From: Annona cherimola
Lineage: Eukaryota; Streptophyta; Magnoliopsida; Magnoliales; Annonaceae
Direction of reading: 5' to 3'
Assembly (NCBI GenBank): GCA_030490835.1
Contig: CM059973.1
Coordinates: 51,216,008-51,280,007, forward strand
DNA length: 64,000 bases
Position 1 is the stretch's first letter. Every line of letters begins with the position of its first letter. The notes below the pieces were generated by a model. That model was not told the DNA's origin, did not search any database, and was given only the letters and a program-made list of their open reading frames with translations. Shown piece after piece: positions 48,648 to 59,444 of the stretch. The position numbers and the translations under genes were made by a program.

Positions 48648-49501
48648 CCTTAGGACCTGGTCACTCAGGTGGTCCTCACTTTAGTTCAACCGGTCCTAGC
48701 ACTGGCGCGAGCTCAAGTGGGGCTCGTCAGCTTCCTGATGTCAAAGATCGCTTCTTGGATCCTTTGCATCATTTCTTTTCAACTTTCAAGGTGAATAGGG
48801 CGGAGCAGTTAGAGCAGCGGGATCTCAAACGTTTGAGGCGCACAATAGCACAATTCAAGGGATGCATCGTTTCTTCTTTGGGGGACATGAATTCTCCTGA
48901 TGATATCACCGAAGCGTTGGATATTTGTGAAGATTTTTCCATAGTCCTGGATAGGCTCCAACTTCGCGTTTCTGGTTTTGGTGACGTCATACTCTCACTC
49001 GAGAAGTTGCGTGCCCATTGGCGCGAGCTCGAGGCTGCTGCATGACCCCTGGTTTCTGCAGAAGATCTAGCATCCGCAGAAGTCGACCTTGCCAAATGTA
49101 GAGATAGCCTTGCTCAACTTAAGGAACGTAACCTCCAGGTCGCAAAGGAGATGGAAGCTAAAAGGATGATTGCCGAGGAGATTCGAGCGTCCATAGTGGC
49201 CAAACAGGCCGAGGTCCGTCGCATTGTCACTTCTATCTTTGTGGATAAAAGTAGACTAAATTCGTTGACTTTTACTTCCAACAAACTTCAAGCCGAAGTT
49301 GACCACTACAAAGTAAGAATTGATTCAGAGAGTCGGGATATTTCTACTATGGAGGCTAAGGTCGAAGAGTTGCGGGCATATACAGTTCCTCCTGCTGATG
49401 TAGTGAACTCTATCCGAGTTTTGAAGGAGTCCCTTCCTTCTACAAGGGAGACTGTAGAGATTCTCTTGCAAAATTTTGATGTATGACTCACTTTGTAATT
49501 T

Positions 49502-49649
49502 CTATGGATAGTATCTTTTTAAGTAATTCCCATTTACAGTTGCTTTTACTTGATTCTCGCAATTAACGACTTCATATGTGCCATTGCCATAGACCCTCTC
49601 AATGATGTAAGGCCCTTCCCACTTAGGCTCGAATTTACCGGTAAGTTTG
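49502..49649 (-). pseudogene. C-terminal tail of Tat integrase, separated by nested LTR
   Basis: The minus strand reads KFEPKWEGPYIIERVYGNGT, the typical C-terminal part of Tat/Athila integrases, and ends in TAG at 49502. It is cut from the rest of integrase by the solo LTR at 49650-52168. The duplicated GTTTG lies at its inner edge, and removing the LTR with one duplication copy would keep the frame continuous. Only 15 bases separate its stop from the stop of the opposite-strand gene. Confidence 0.9.
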
Positions 49650-52168
49650 TGTGGAACCCTGACCGTATACGCGTTGTTTCGACTGTATACGCGTCATTTC
49701 GACATTTGTAATTTTATAATTATTTTATGAATAAATGAAAATTCATGAATTATATTGATGGATATGTGTATTGGAGATTGAAATAATGCAATTAGGAATT
49801 TAACCCCGTGAATAGTGCATGTGAATAGTGCACGTGAATAGTAACCAAGGACTAAACCCGTGATTAAGAGTTAATCACTTGGATTAACTTAATCACAAAA
49901 AGACAAAATAGAGATTTAATCACTACAAGACAAAATAGCAATTCTTTTGGATATTTTAATCCAAGTTTGGATTTTTGCGGAAAAATAGAAAAAATTCATA
50001 AATTGCAATCCGGGTGTCGGAATTCGATGAAATTTTTTATGGATGGTAAAAATTCATGATGGACATGATGAATGGATCAAGATGTGATGAAAATCACAAA
50101 TCAAAGGTTAAGATGAAACGTCAAATGCAAAGTGAAAAAGTAACTTCACTTTTTCATTAATTATGTATTTGACTTTAATTAAAATTAATAAATAAAAATT
50201 AAAAAAATTAAATGCAATGCAGCAACATGTCAGGTCGTGCAGGGGGGGTACCATGACCAAATCAATGGTTAAAATTCATCCAAATCATAAATCAAGGGCT
50301 AGGATTAATTTAGCTTAATTTAATTAATTTTAAAAAATCAAAAAATATGTAGAAAATTAGGGCTGCTATAGGGGGCTGGAGCAGGCCTAGGGTGGCTGCT
50401 CTTGGCTCAAGGCATTTTTCAAAATTAGAAAAAAATACATTTTTATAATTAAATACCTCAAGCTAAGGGGGTAAAATCTAATTTTATGAACAATCAAAAA
50501 CTATAAATAGGGGGCAAGGTGAGAACGACCAGAAGCACTCCAAGCTTGAAAACTTCAAGCATTTCCACCCCCAAACACGTTTTTTCGCTTTAGAGAAAGA
50601 AGGAGAAAGTTAGAGAGAGAAAGTGTGAGAAAAAGAGGCGTATCTCCGCTTCGGGTAAGTGATTTCTACCCAAATTTCTTTTGGATGTTAAGTAGGGTAA
50701 AAACATGCTTAGATAATTCCTAAGCATGAGAAAATAAGTATAGATATAATATTTAAATGGAATTATGCCAAAACATCAAAAATTTGGAGCGAATATAGGG
50801 TATTCGGCAAGATAGCATATGATATGTGAAAATAATGCTCCAAAATTGATAAATGATGATTTGGGATGTATGATTATATGATGTTAGAATAATGATATAT
50901 TAATTTCATGATTTTTGGAATTAAAGATTATGCTTAAGTGAATTTATGATGATTTTTAGTATATGGAGAAAATGATTTTTTTTGGCTAAGTAAATGATGA
51001 TAAATTCAAAATATATGAAATGTCCAATGATATACTAGGCATAAGGTATGTCATGGTATTTTTTATTTTTGGAAAAAATATCAATTTTTGAAACCCATGA
51101 ACAGTAACCACGTTGCTGTGAACAGTAACCACGGATGAAAAGTGATTTTTCTACAGTGAACAGCGTGATTTTGGAGAAAATTTGGAAATTAATATTTGAA
51201 TATAAGTATGGAATTTTTGAAGAATTTATGGACAAAAATATCTATGTAAAGAAATAATGTCCAAATATTATAAAGCATACATGGGAAGCAGCTTAAATAG
51301 AGGAAATGAAATATCCTTTGTCCTTGAATAGGAAAAGGAAAAGAGAAGGTCGAAGACACCTCCTCAGAAGGTAAGCAAGTTATATGTTTTGCAAATTATT
51401 TTCAAAATGCTTGAAATTGTTTGCAAGTTGCTTTATGAAATTTATTTAAGGTTGGCCATACCTATAACTGCTTTACATGAACTGAAGTTCATTTTGTGAA
51501 ATTATTTATTAAATGTTTTTTATGAAATTGTTTATGATTTGCAAATATAATGCCGGCAAGTGTATGAGAATGAGCATGTGCACGAGGAATAGGCCTTAGT
51601 CGAGGTAGTAAGCGGACCGGATGTCCCCCTCGCTATTGCCAAGTCGCTTAATAGGCCCAGGCCGGCGACGACCTCCCTGAAATGGGAGCATGTATGGGAT
51701 GGGCGCCTAGCTAGCGTCGCATCCAAAGGAATGTCATGAATGCTATGTATGCATTGCATTTGCATTTTATGAAATGCATGAAAATGATTGAAAAATTATG
51801 TATAGCTTGCTTACTGAGTATTATTACTCACCCATGCTTTTTCAACAACAGACAGGAAATGATGATGAAGGCAGCATGCCAAGTGTTATGTAATTTTTGA
51901 TATAAATGATGTTTATGTAAACTTTATGTAAAGTCAACGATGATAATTTTGAGATATTTTTATTCCAATGAAAATGTTTATGGAATAGTTTTTTATCATA
52001 ACTGTGTTATGTGAAATATATTTCAAATTGGATGAATGATGGGAATTTTCCATGTATTGATGAAAAAAAAATCATGCCGTGTGATCAGGGCAACAATCCT
52101 GAGTCACGTTTACCAATCAAAACGATCCCGGAGTAAGGCTTCTAGGCACCTCGGTTCGGGGCGCCACA
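49650..52168 (+). mobile_element. Solo family A LTR nested in Tat integrase
   Basis: It starts TGTGGAACCCTGACC, ends GGGGCGCCACA, is 2519 bp, and is flanked by GTTTG at 49645-49649 and 52169-52173. It has a tandem duplication near its start (GTATACGCG twice), a TATA box at 50501, the splice-donor-like motif at 51369-51376 and the GC island at 51578-51722. It matches the 3' LTR at 31838-34175 apart from the promoter deletion there. No internal sequence is present. Confidence 0.95.
50501..50510 (+). promoter_or_regulatory. TATA box of nested solo LTR
   Basis: CTATAAATAG is followed by a GA-rich leader (GAGAAAGTTAGAGAGAGAAA). It is the intact form of the promoter missing from the LTR at 31838-34175. 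It points along the plus strand, opposite to Tat gag-pol. Confidence 0.7.
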
Positions 52169-52173
52169 GTTTG

Positions 52174-53073
52174 CCCCCGGCCATAAGCTCTGTGGATAGC
52201 TTTAGCACCAAATCTCCTCTTTTGAATGAGCGATGTTTCACGACTTTATTGAACTCTCTGCATAGCTTGATAGAGTTCGATTCGTTGCCGTGCTTTAACT
52301 CTTTTCTCATCTAGTGCCTCGAGTTCGTCGAAGCGAAGTTTGGCTTGTTGTTCAGTAGTTAACCCAGAATGGATAGCAACCCTTAAAGATGCTAACTGAA
52401 TTTCCACTGGTAAAACTGCTTCTGCGCCAAAAAGTAATGAATATGGCGTTGCTCCCGTTGCAGTTCGATGTGTGGTTCTGTAGGCCCACAGTGCTTCGGG
52501 TAACCTCTCGTGCCAATCACGCTTATTTTTCACAGTGGTCCTTTTGAGGATTCGAATGATATTTTTGTTAAATGCCTCTGCTTGACCATTCCCTTGTGGG
52601 TAATATGGCGATGAGAACACTTGTTTGATTCCAAACTTTTGGCATAACTGATTTACTTTGTCGTTTTTGAATGGCGTGCCATTATCTGAGGTGATTTGAT
52701 AGGGAACACCATAACGGTAGATGATTTTGTACTTGATAAATTCAACTACCTCTTGCGCTCGGACTCTCTTGTAGGCTTTAGCTTCTGCCCACTTGGAGAA
52801 ATAATACGTAGCGGCTAAAATATATAAGTGTCCTTTAGATGATGACGGGTTTATCGGACCGACCATATCAAAACCCCACCAAGAGAAGGGCCACGAAATC
52901 GGTGCTGGAGACATTATTGAAGCAGGAATATGATAAATATCTTCATGCATTTGGCAGGCTTCACAGGATTTTGCAAAATTGATGGAGTCTTGGACCATTG
53001 TGGGCCAATAATAGCCCAATGTTTTGATCCTATGATAAAGACGACGTCCAGATTGGTGGGCGCCACACTCGCT
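52174..53073 (-). pseudogene. Tat integrase: zinc-binding and DDE core
   Basis: In the 544-codon open piece, HHCC ligands are His275, His283, Cys306 and Cys309. The core has GFDMVGP (Asp338), ITSDNGTPF (Asp399) and GQAEAFNK (Glu435), a DD35E spacing, with all three acids present. After a frameshift near 52260 the frame continues FNKVVKHRSFKRGDLV to the nested LTR. Integrase would join the cDNA to the genome; this copy is inactive because of the shift and the insertion. Confidence 0.93.
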
Positions 53074-53394
53074 GGATTGTGTCTTTTGAAGAACCTGACA
53101 AATATCATTCCCGTTGATGCAGCGAAGCCAAAGCCCATCAAAAGCAATCCGATACAAATTATCTTGAAACATGGTATATCGCAAAATAACCTTTCTCAGT
53201 GACTTCCTCGCATTTGGATCATCTGGTTCAATACCATATTTGAGGTAATTGATGATAGGGATGCGCCAGTCATCATTGTTTGTAGTTACCTCGGATACAC
53301 ACCGTCCAATTTGATTTACTTGGAGCTCTTCGTCATCTTCTAGTCTTTGTACTCGAATTGTCATGTCATCAAGCTCATTGAAAGCGAGGATACT

Positions 53395-53769
53395 GGCTAA
53401 CTTTGATAATGCATCAGCAACTACATTTTCTGACCGAGGAACGTGCTCAACAGAAACAATTTCGAACTTTACCAATAAAGTTTGAGCTTTGTCATAATAT
53501 TTTCGCAAATGAGGCTGGTGTACTTCGTATTGATTATTTAACTGTTTAATAACCAATTCAGAGTCCCCAAATATTCGCACAAATAAAATATCTGATTGCA
53601 AAAGAAGTTCCATACCAATGATCAAAGCCTCATATTCAGCTTCATTGTTTGTTGTGCTTTTTCCAAGAAAATATGAGTGTGGGAATAAGTCTTTATGAGG
53701 GGAGACTACAACAATTCCAACGCCAGCTCCGGATGGCTTTGAAGTGCCATCGAAATACATTTGCCACAT
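53395..53769 (-). pseudogene. Archaeal-type second RNase H (aRNH) of Tat
   Basis: Acidic residues are in MYFDGTSKPSGAG (Asp44 of the open piece), NNEAEYEAL (Glu80), FGDSELVIKQ (Asp106) and VVADALSKLA (Asp156). A second RNase H between the ordinary RNase H and integrase marks a subset of Tat elements. The domain frame is intact; upstream stops at 53887 (TGA) and 54007 (TAG) cut it from RT. Confidence 0.92.
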
Positions 53770-54006
53770 TGGATCATCATTTGCATAGAAAACCCTCTCA
53801 TTAGGTACGTTTTCTAAGATGGGAAATTCTTCTTCAAGCGGATCGGCTGCTAGGAAATCTGCTAACACTTGCCCTTTCACTGCCTTTCATGGCACATATT
53901 TGATATCAAATTCAAACAACAGCAGTGACCATCTTGCTAGGCGTCCTGAAAGCATTGGTCTAGTGATCAGAAACTTGAGGGGATCAGCATTCGATATAAG
54001 TATGAT

Positions 54007-55094
54007 CTAATGCGCGAGGAAGTAATGTCTTAGCTTTTGTACCACAAAAACTAATGCTAGACAAATCTTCTCAATCGAGGAATAATTACATTCAGCTTGC
54101 AATAATCGACGACTGAGATAATATGCGGCTTGTTCTTTGCCTTGGGCATTTTCTTGTGCAACCAATGCCCCCAGTGATTGTGGACTAGCAGCAATATAAA
54201 GAATGAGCGGATTTCCTTTTACTGGGGTCGTCAAAACAGGAGGATTTTGCAGCAATTCTTTAATGGCTTCAAAAGCCTGTTGACATTTCGCGTCCCACTG
54301 AAAAGCCGTATCTTTTCTCATTAACTTGTGAAAGGGCTGGCACCGGCCGGACAAGTTGGAGATGAAACGCCGGATATACGACAATTGGCCTTGTAGACTC
54401 CTAAGTTCTCTGAGGTTTCGTGGAGGCGGCATATTTTGAATCGCTTCTGTCTTGAGTGGATCGACCTCGATTCCCCTTTGGCGGATTATGAATCCGAGGA
54501 ATTTTCCGGATGATACTCCGAATGCACATTTGAGAGGATTCATCTTGAGATCATACTTTCTTAGACGCAGAAATACCGACCTCAAATCTTCTTTATGCCT
54601 ATTGTGACCTTCAGATCTTACAACCAGGTCATCGACATAACACTCAACATGTTTGTGTAACATATCATGAAATATATTTTGCATAGCCCTTTGATAAGTT
54701 GCGCCAGCATTCTTAAGACCAAAGGCATGACTTTGTAGCAAAAGTCACCCATCGGTGTGCGAAATGCTGTTGCGGCTTCATCTGCTGGAGCCATCTTGAT
54801 TTGATTATATCCTGAATATCCATCCATAAAGGAGAATGTGTCGTACAGAGCTGTGCTGTCGATTAGCAAATCAGTGAAAGGAAGAGGAAATTCATCTTTA
54901 GGGCATGCTTCGTTTAGATCTCGAAAATCTACGTAAATGCGGATCTGCCCATTTTTCTTTTTGACAGGAACAATGCTAGAAATCCATTTCGGAAATTTGA
55001 TTTCCCGAACGAATTCAACATCAATGAGTTTTTCAACTTCCTTGATGATTTGTTCTTCGAGCTCTGGTCGAAACCTTCTCGGAGCTTGCTTGAC
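54007..55094 (-). pseudogene. Tat reverse transcriptase and gypsy RNase H
   Basis: RT motifs in order: IYVDFRDLNEACPKD, FSFMDGYSGYNQIKM (catalytic Asp), FGLKNAGATYQRAM and CYVDDLVVRS (YVDD). A one-base deletion near 54722-54735 shifts the frame between the second and third motif. RNase H follows (ILYIAASPQSLGALVAQ, YYLSRRLL, HYFLAH) to a TAG at 54007 where CAG would fit. The usual first Asp of RNase H appears as Ala (YIAAS), a further loss. Confidence 0.93.
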
Positions 55095-56339
55095 TGGCTT
55101 TTTATCCTGTGTAATATGCAGGTGATGCATTGCAACTGCAGGGTTGAGCCCTGGCATTTCGGAATACCCCCAAGCAAAAACATCTTTGAATTCACTTAAA
55201 AGCTTCCTCAATGCCGCCTTTTCTTTTTCGGCCAGGTTTTTGGCAATAAAAATGGGTCTCGGGTTCTCCTCAGTCCCGAGATTGAATTCCTCAAGTACGT
55301 CAATAGTAGGCTGCCCTCCATCCTCAATCGTAGGTGGAGCATCCTCTGGTTTCATTAATTCCTCTTCATCGTTGCTGGAGTCCTCGCTTGTGGAGATGCA
55401 GTAGGTGGTAGCGAAGTCGATGTTTTCTTCTTCTTTATATCTAAGGCCAAGTTTTTTGTTACCCTTTTGATAACCAGGAGGTCTTTCGGATAACGAGATA
55501 GGGATGTCACTTCCGAGACCTGATAGATGTGGTTCATCGGGATAGAATCCCATCAAATCCATAATTTTCTTGCTTTCTCTGCTATAGCGATGGAAATCCC
55601 ATTTCTTGAGCTTAGCCGTGGGCAAACAAGAGGATTTGTTAGGGCTACCGTAAACCTTGCCATATTGCTTTATGAAATGTTTTTTTGCAAATTTTTCATC
55701 TTGAGGTTCCTGCACACTTGGAGTAGATACATTAAACCCCACAAGCATTGCTAAAACCTCATCGAGCGTTTCCTTAGGTTTTTGATTTTGGTGAGCGGCC
55801 TCAGTGGCCATTCCGTCACTCTCACAGCAAAGTGACTTGGCTTACTCATTGGCCTGATTCCGGAATCTCCGAAGAGCTTCCAAATCCACCTCAAACCTAG
55901 GGAAATTGGCTCGAGGCAGTTTAGCAACCTTTTTCAGGACTTCGAGGTCCAAGTAGAACCGTGAGCCTGCAGCAGTGTTGCTATAACTGGTAGGAGGTGG
56001 TATGGTCGCCCCCTGTCGTTGCCGTGGTAGTGGCTGTACTGGATCGAGGCTCGTATTTTCAAATTTAGTTTGAAACTGAGCCCTTGGTTCTGTCATTCCT
56101 CGTCCATGACCGCGCCCTCGACCACGACCTTGACCTTCCATCTTCTCACCCTTTGAGAATATCTCTGTGCATACTAGGGCGGGGGGAGCCTGAGATACCT
56201 CCTGCTGTCCTTCTAATGTGGTTGCTTCAATTGCTTTTATTGATATGTTGACAGCAGGTGCCAAGTCATAATACTTAGCATCAGAGTAAAATGATTCTGC
56301 CGTTGTGAATGGTTTATGGTCAGCAAAAATCCTTTTTTC
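55095..56339 (-). pseudogene. Protease-RT linker with RGG-like box
   Basis: This part of the same frame has no recognised catalytic motif. It includes GQGRGRGRGHGRGM (near 56105), an RGG-like, possibly RNA-binding stretch, and a segment FKDVFAWGYSEMPGLNP before RT, common in Tat/Athila elements. A TAA at 55842 interrupts it; GAA or CAA would restore sense. Confidence 0.7.
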
Positions 56340-56720
56340 GACTCCATCCTTGCAGTACTTGAAGCATTGATGCACCGTTGATGCGATGATCTTATTACTG
56401 TGGAGCCAAGGCCTTCCTAACAGCAAGTTATATCAGGTCGGAGCATTAATCACAAAGCATGGGATTTCGATGCAGAAATCTTCTATGCTTAGTTCCAACT
56501 CAATCAGGCCCATGGCCTTTTGAGTCCCTTGATTAAACCCATGAATCACCACACTAGTGTCTTTTAACGCTGATGGAGAAATTCCGATCCTCCTGAGTGT
56601 TCGAAGGGGCAGGATATTAATCGCAGAACCGACATCGATCATGATTCTGTTAACCAGTTCACCGGCCAGGTTGCCCGTAACATATAAAGGTCGGTTGTGA
56701 TTAATTTCTCCAAACAACAT
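56340..56720 (-). pseudogene. Tat aspartic protease
   Basis: NRIMIDVGSAINILPL has the active-site Asp (at about 56634-56636), but the usual DTGS/DSGS reads DVGS; Val there is unusual and may reduce activity. FCIEIPCFVINAPT, a TGA at 56433, then YNLLLGRPWLH complete the fold in the same frame. It would cleave the polyprotein. Confidence 0.85.
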
Positions 56721-57173
56721 ATCCTCATCAGTGAATGAAATGAACTCATCACATTCAGTGGCGTCGACCAGGTAAGCAAGACGGACATTTTCATCTGTCA
56801 GAGCACTAACCAGTGCATCCCTGGCTTCGTGCGACAACTGCAAGGCATCGTAAATACTGAGTCGAGCAGGGAGTTGCTTCAAGTGTTCAAGCACATCATA
56901 GCTTACTGAGGATTTCCCATGATTGGCTTGTATGTGCTGTTCCGGCTGAGTACGATTTTCTTGTGCCGAGGCTTTACCCTTGTTTTCTGGTGTGATTCGA
57001 CCAGATCGAAGAATTGCAAGAACGTCCTCTTCAACTTGCACCATGTTGCAAGAGGCAGAGTCCTGAATGTTTGTAGCCAATGTTCGTAGTACATCTGAGA
57101 AAAATGGTTGTACTTTTGGGATTTCAGGGAAATACCCACTCATTGACTTGATGCACTGATGAACCATGATTCC

Positions 57174-57494
57174 TTATTTATCGAATTGTTGGTTGATTAT
57201 TTTGCAATTAACCCATCTCAAGATGTAGTCATACTGAGATTCTCCTGATAGGGGGTGCATGACTTCTATCATCTCTGGAGGAAACTCTGTTTCATATTCA
57301 TGGAATCTTAGGATGAGCATATCAATGAACTCTTCCCAAGAACCAAATGTTTCTTTGGGAAGCGAGGAGATCCAGAGAAGAGCGCAACTGTCATGAGCCA
57401 AACTCAAGACAAAGTGTCCGAGTGCGAACTCTTCTGTTTGCCCCATTTGACAGACCGCCAGCGAATAATCAAACAAGTGCGGTAGCGCATACTT
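57174..57494 (-). pseudogene. Third gag-like module of the Tat polyprotein
   Basis: HFVLSLAHDSCALLWISSLP, GSWEEFIDMLILRFHE and ESQYDYILRWVN follow the Retrotrans_gag pattern F..SL..A..W, W.E....F..RF, E...DYI.RW. It comes after the zinc knuckle and just before protease. It ends at TAA 57174, after which the same frame continues (VHQCIKSM). Assignment is by pattern and needs profile confirmation. Confidence 0.6.
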
Positions 57495-57812
57495 ATGATT
57501 CTCATGGAATAACTGAATATGCGGCCAATCATAGCTTAGCTCCCTAGTTAAGAAAGGGAACACTCGAAGGATGGGCGCATCGTTCAATTGTAGTACGTGC
57601 AGGACTTGGAGTCGATTTGTCCTCCCAAAACCTTCAGCATCGCTAAAAATTGCCTCTTATTTGAAGCCTTCGTTGCTGACCCATCGGATTGCCTTTATGA
57701 AAGTTTTGGCTCCAAAGGTCTTGTACCCATTGTCAGTCAAAGGGCATACTGCATCTGAAAGGTACTTCGTGACCATTTCAGGTTCAGGCAACCATATGGC
57801 TAAGGGATCGCT
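57495..57812 (-). pseudogene. Linker between second and third gag-like modules
   Basis: Continuous with the same frame; one TAA at 57657. It includes WLPEPEMVTKYLSDAVCPLT and TFGAKTFIKAIRWV. I recognise no domain. Confidence 0.5.
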
Positions 57813-58127
57813 TCAGGTACCGTCTCTGAGATAATTTACATAATGAGCAGTGGATTCTTGACTATATTGTATTTCCCTCAAGTAATTACTAGGGAACTGC
57901 TCTCTTTGCCTTGAAAGGAAGCGGACCAAGAATGCGTCTATCAAGATGACCCACTCGGTAATTTCTTCGATATGATTATCTCGGGACCAGGATATCATTG
58001 ATTCCCCCAGTGAGTACCGGAAGTATTCCACTCTGATTTTCCAGGATGCTGGCAGTAGTCGAGATTCTCGCAAATATGTGATGATGTGGTTTACTGGTGA
58101 CATCCCGACTTCAAACTTGGTATAATT
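57813..58127 (-). pseudogene. Second gag-like module of the Tat polyprotein
   Basis: FEVGMSPVNHIITYLRE (compare FDGTGSALKHLASFHYA of the first module), EYFRYSLGESMISW, EWVILIDAFLVRF and ESTAHYVNYLRD keep the same order and spacing as a capsid module. It is preceded by a basic KRRRTGS stretch and follows the zinc knuckle. It ends at TGA 57813, and the frame continues beyond. A duplication within the element, followed by divergence, is the likely origin. Confidence 0.6.
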
Positions 58128-59039
58128 AGGGATAAACACTGAGCCAGTTCTTCGCCGCTTTGCAGGTTTGGATGCGGACACATTTATATGATAGCAAGTT
58201 TCAGTCTCTCCTTTGTTGCTATCCAGGTCCCAAAACGGACCATCCTCACGGAACTCACATGGAGTAATGTTTTGTAATTCCTCGAGAATGTATCTTTCTT
58301 TTGCTGGTCGAGGTGATCTACCAGCAAGCCGCTGATAGAATGAGAGTAGCAACTCGGGCTGCAGAAAGTCCATGATCAGGAATGGTTGCACCCGTGAGGA
58401 TTGCCTCAAATGCCTTGAGAAGAAAGGGAGAATGGCCTTATCCCTTATTCTTTTGTCTTCTCTGTATAAATTTTTGAGACATCTTTTTGTCCGTCTTAAG
58501 CTTAGTGGTTTTCGAAACACTTCCCAATCACCTTTTTCTGCCATCTCAATTGTCACAACATTTGATGAAGCTTGCGCTGGAGGACTGAGTTTTATAATCC
58601 CCTTGTCGATGTAATCTTGCAATATTGCTTGGAGATCCCAACACTTCTTAGTGGGGTGACCGACATATCGGTGGTAACTGCAATATCGCTGGTGAGAAGT
58701 ACGTCCAACTTCTTCTAGCCTTTTTGGGGTGGGTAACTCGAATAGCCCGGTCGACATGAGGTGCTGGAATAGCGTCTCCACATCATCTTCCCCGAAGGCA
58801 TATTGGATTTCCTCTCTTCGGAAGGATTTTGCAGGCTGCTCTTTTACAGGCGGCTTTACTTTATCTGGCTGCTTCTTAACCTCTGTAGTGTTTGCAGAGG
58901 TCTCTCCAGTTTTCTTCTTCTTAAACGTAGTGGTTGTGGATGACTCCTTCTTCCAGGCTTTTTGCTGAGACAACAAATACTCTTTTCGACAAGCTTCTGT
59001 GGCTAAGGCCTGGAATGTACTTAATTGTTCATTCATCAG
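58128..59039 (-). pseudogene. Gag nucleocapsid part with CHHC knuckle
   Basis: After the first capsid module comes a Lys-rich stretch, then RYCSYHRYVGHPTKKCW (58682-58641), a C-x2-H-x4-H-x4-C knuckle of the type in Tat/Athila gag. The rest, to KRRRTGS near 58145, is charged linker without a recognised domain. The knuckle would bind element RNA. The segment is fully open. Confidence 0.82.
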
Positions 59040-59444
59040 CAACGAGATTTCCGTCTTGATGCCATTCCGACAAAGATTGACCTTCATTGCTTAAGAGATG
59101 GGTGCTTGACATCGGTTAGCGGCTCTCTGCCATCTGGTGATGTAGTCTTCAACCGGTTCGTCTTTCTTTTGGGATAAGGTAGATAATTCCGATAGTTGTA
59201 CTTCTCGTGTAGTATCAACGAATCGGGAGGTGAACATTTCCTTCATCTCTTCCCATGTTCACACCGAGCCGATTGGGAGAGATATGTACCATTGGAAAGC
59301 ATCACCAGAAAGAGTGTTGGGGAACATTCAAAGACAAAAATTTGAATGGTGCGCCCAATTGCCCATGGCATAGTGGAATGATGCCAGGTGCTTTAACGCG
59401 CTCCCGGTCCCGTCGAATTGGATCTTTGGTGGCTTCAAATCCCT
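59040..59444 (-). pseudogene. First gag capsid module (Retrotrans_gag)
   Basis: The frame reads FDGTGSALKHLASFHYAMG, MFPNTLSGDAFQWY, TWEEMKEMFTSRF and DEPVEDYITRWQRAANRC, a canonical plant gag capsid domain. It has three stops: TGA 59328, TGA 59259 and TAA 59091, each one transition away from CGA, TGG or CAA. No frameshift is seen. Confidence 0.88.

Larger units (their letters stand above)
47799..49486 (+). pseudogene. Downstream exons of the PMD gene: acidic Ser-rich linker and coiled coil
   Basis: In the frame set by intron 1, sequence continues past TAA 47796, TAG 47808 and TAG 47853 (all explainable by CAA/CAG to TAA/TAG) into a 185-codon acidic, Ser-rich stretch, through two more introns, and into a coiled coil (48755-49486; heptads rich in Leu, Glu, Lys and Arg, for example LKERNLQVAKEMEAKRM). 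A TGA at 49043 interrupts the coil. The final stop is at 49484-49486. Either translation now ends at 47796 and this is a decayed tail, or another start serves it. Confidence 0.7.
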
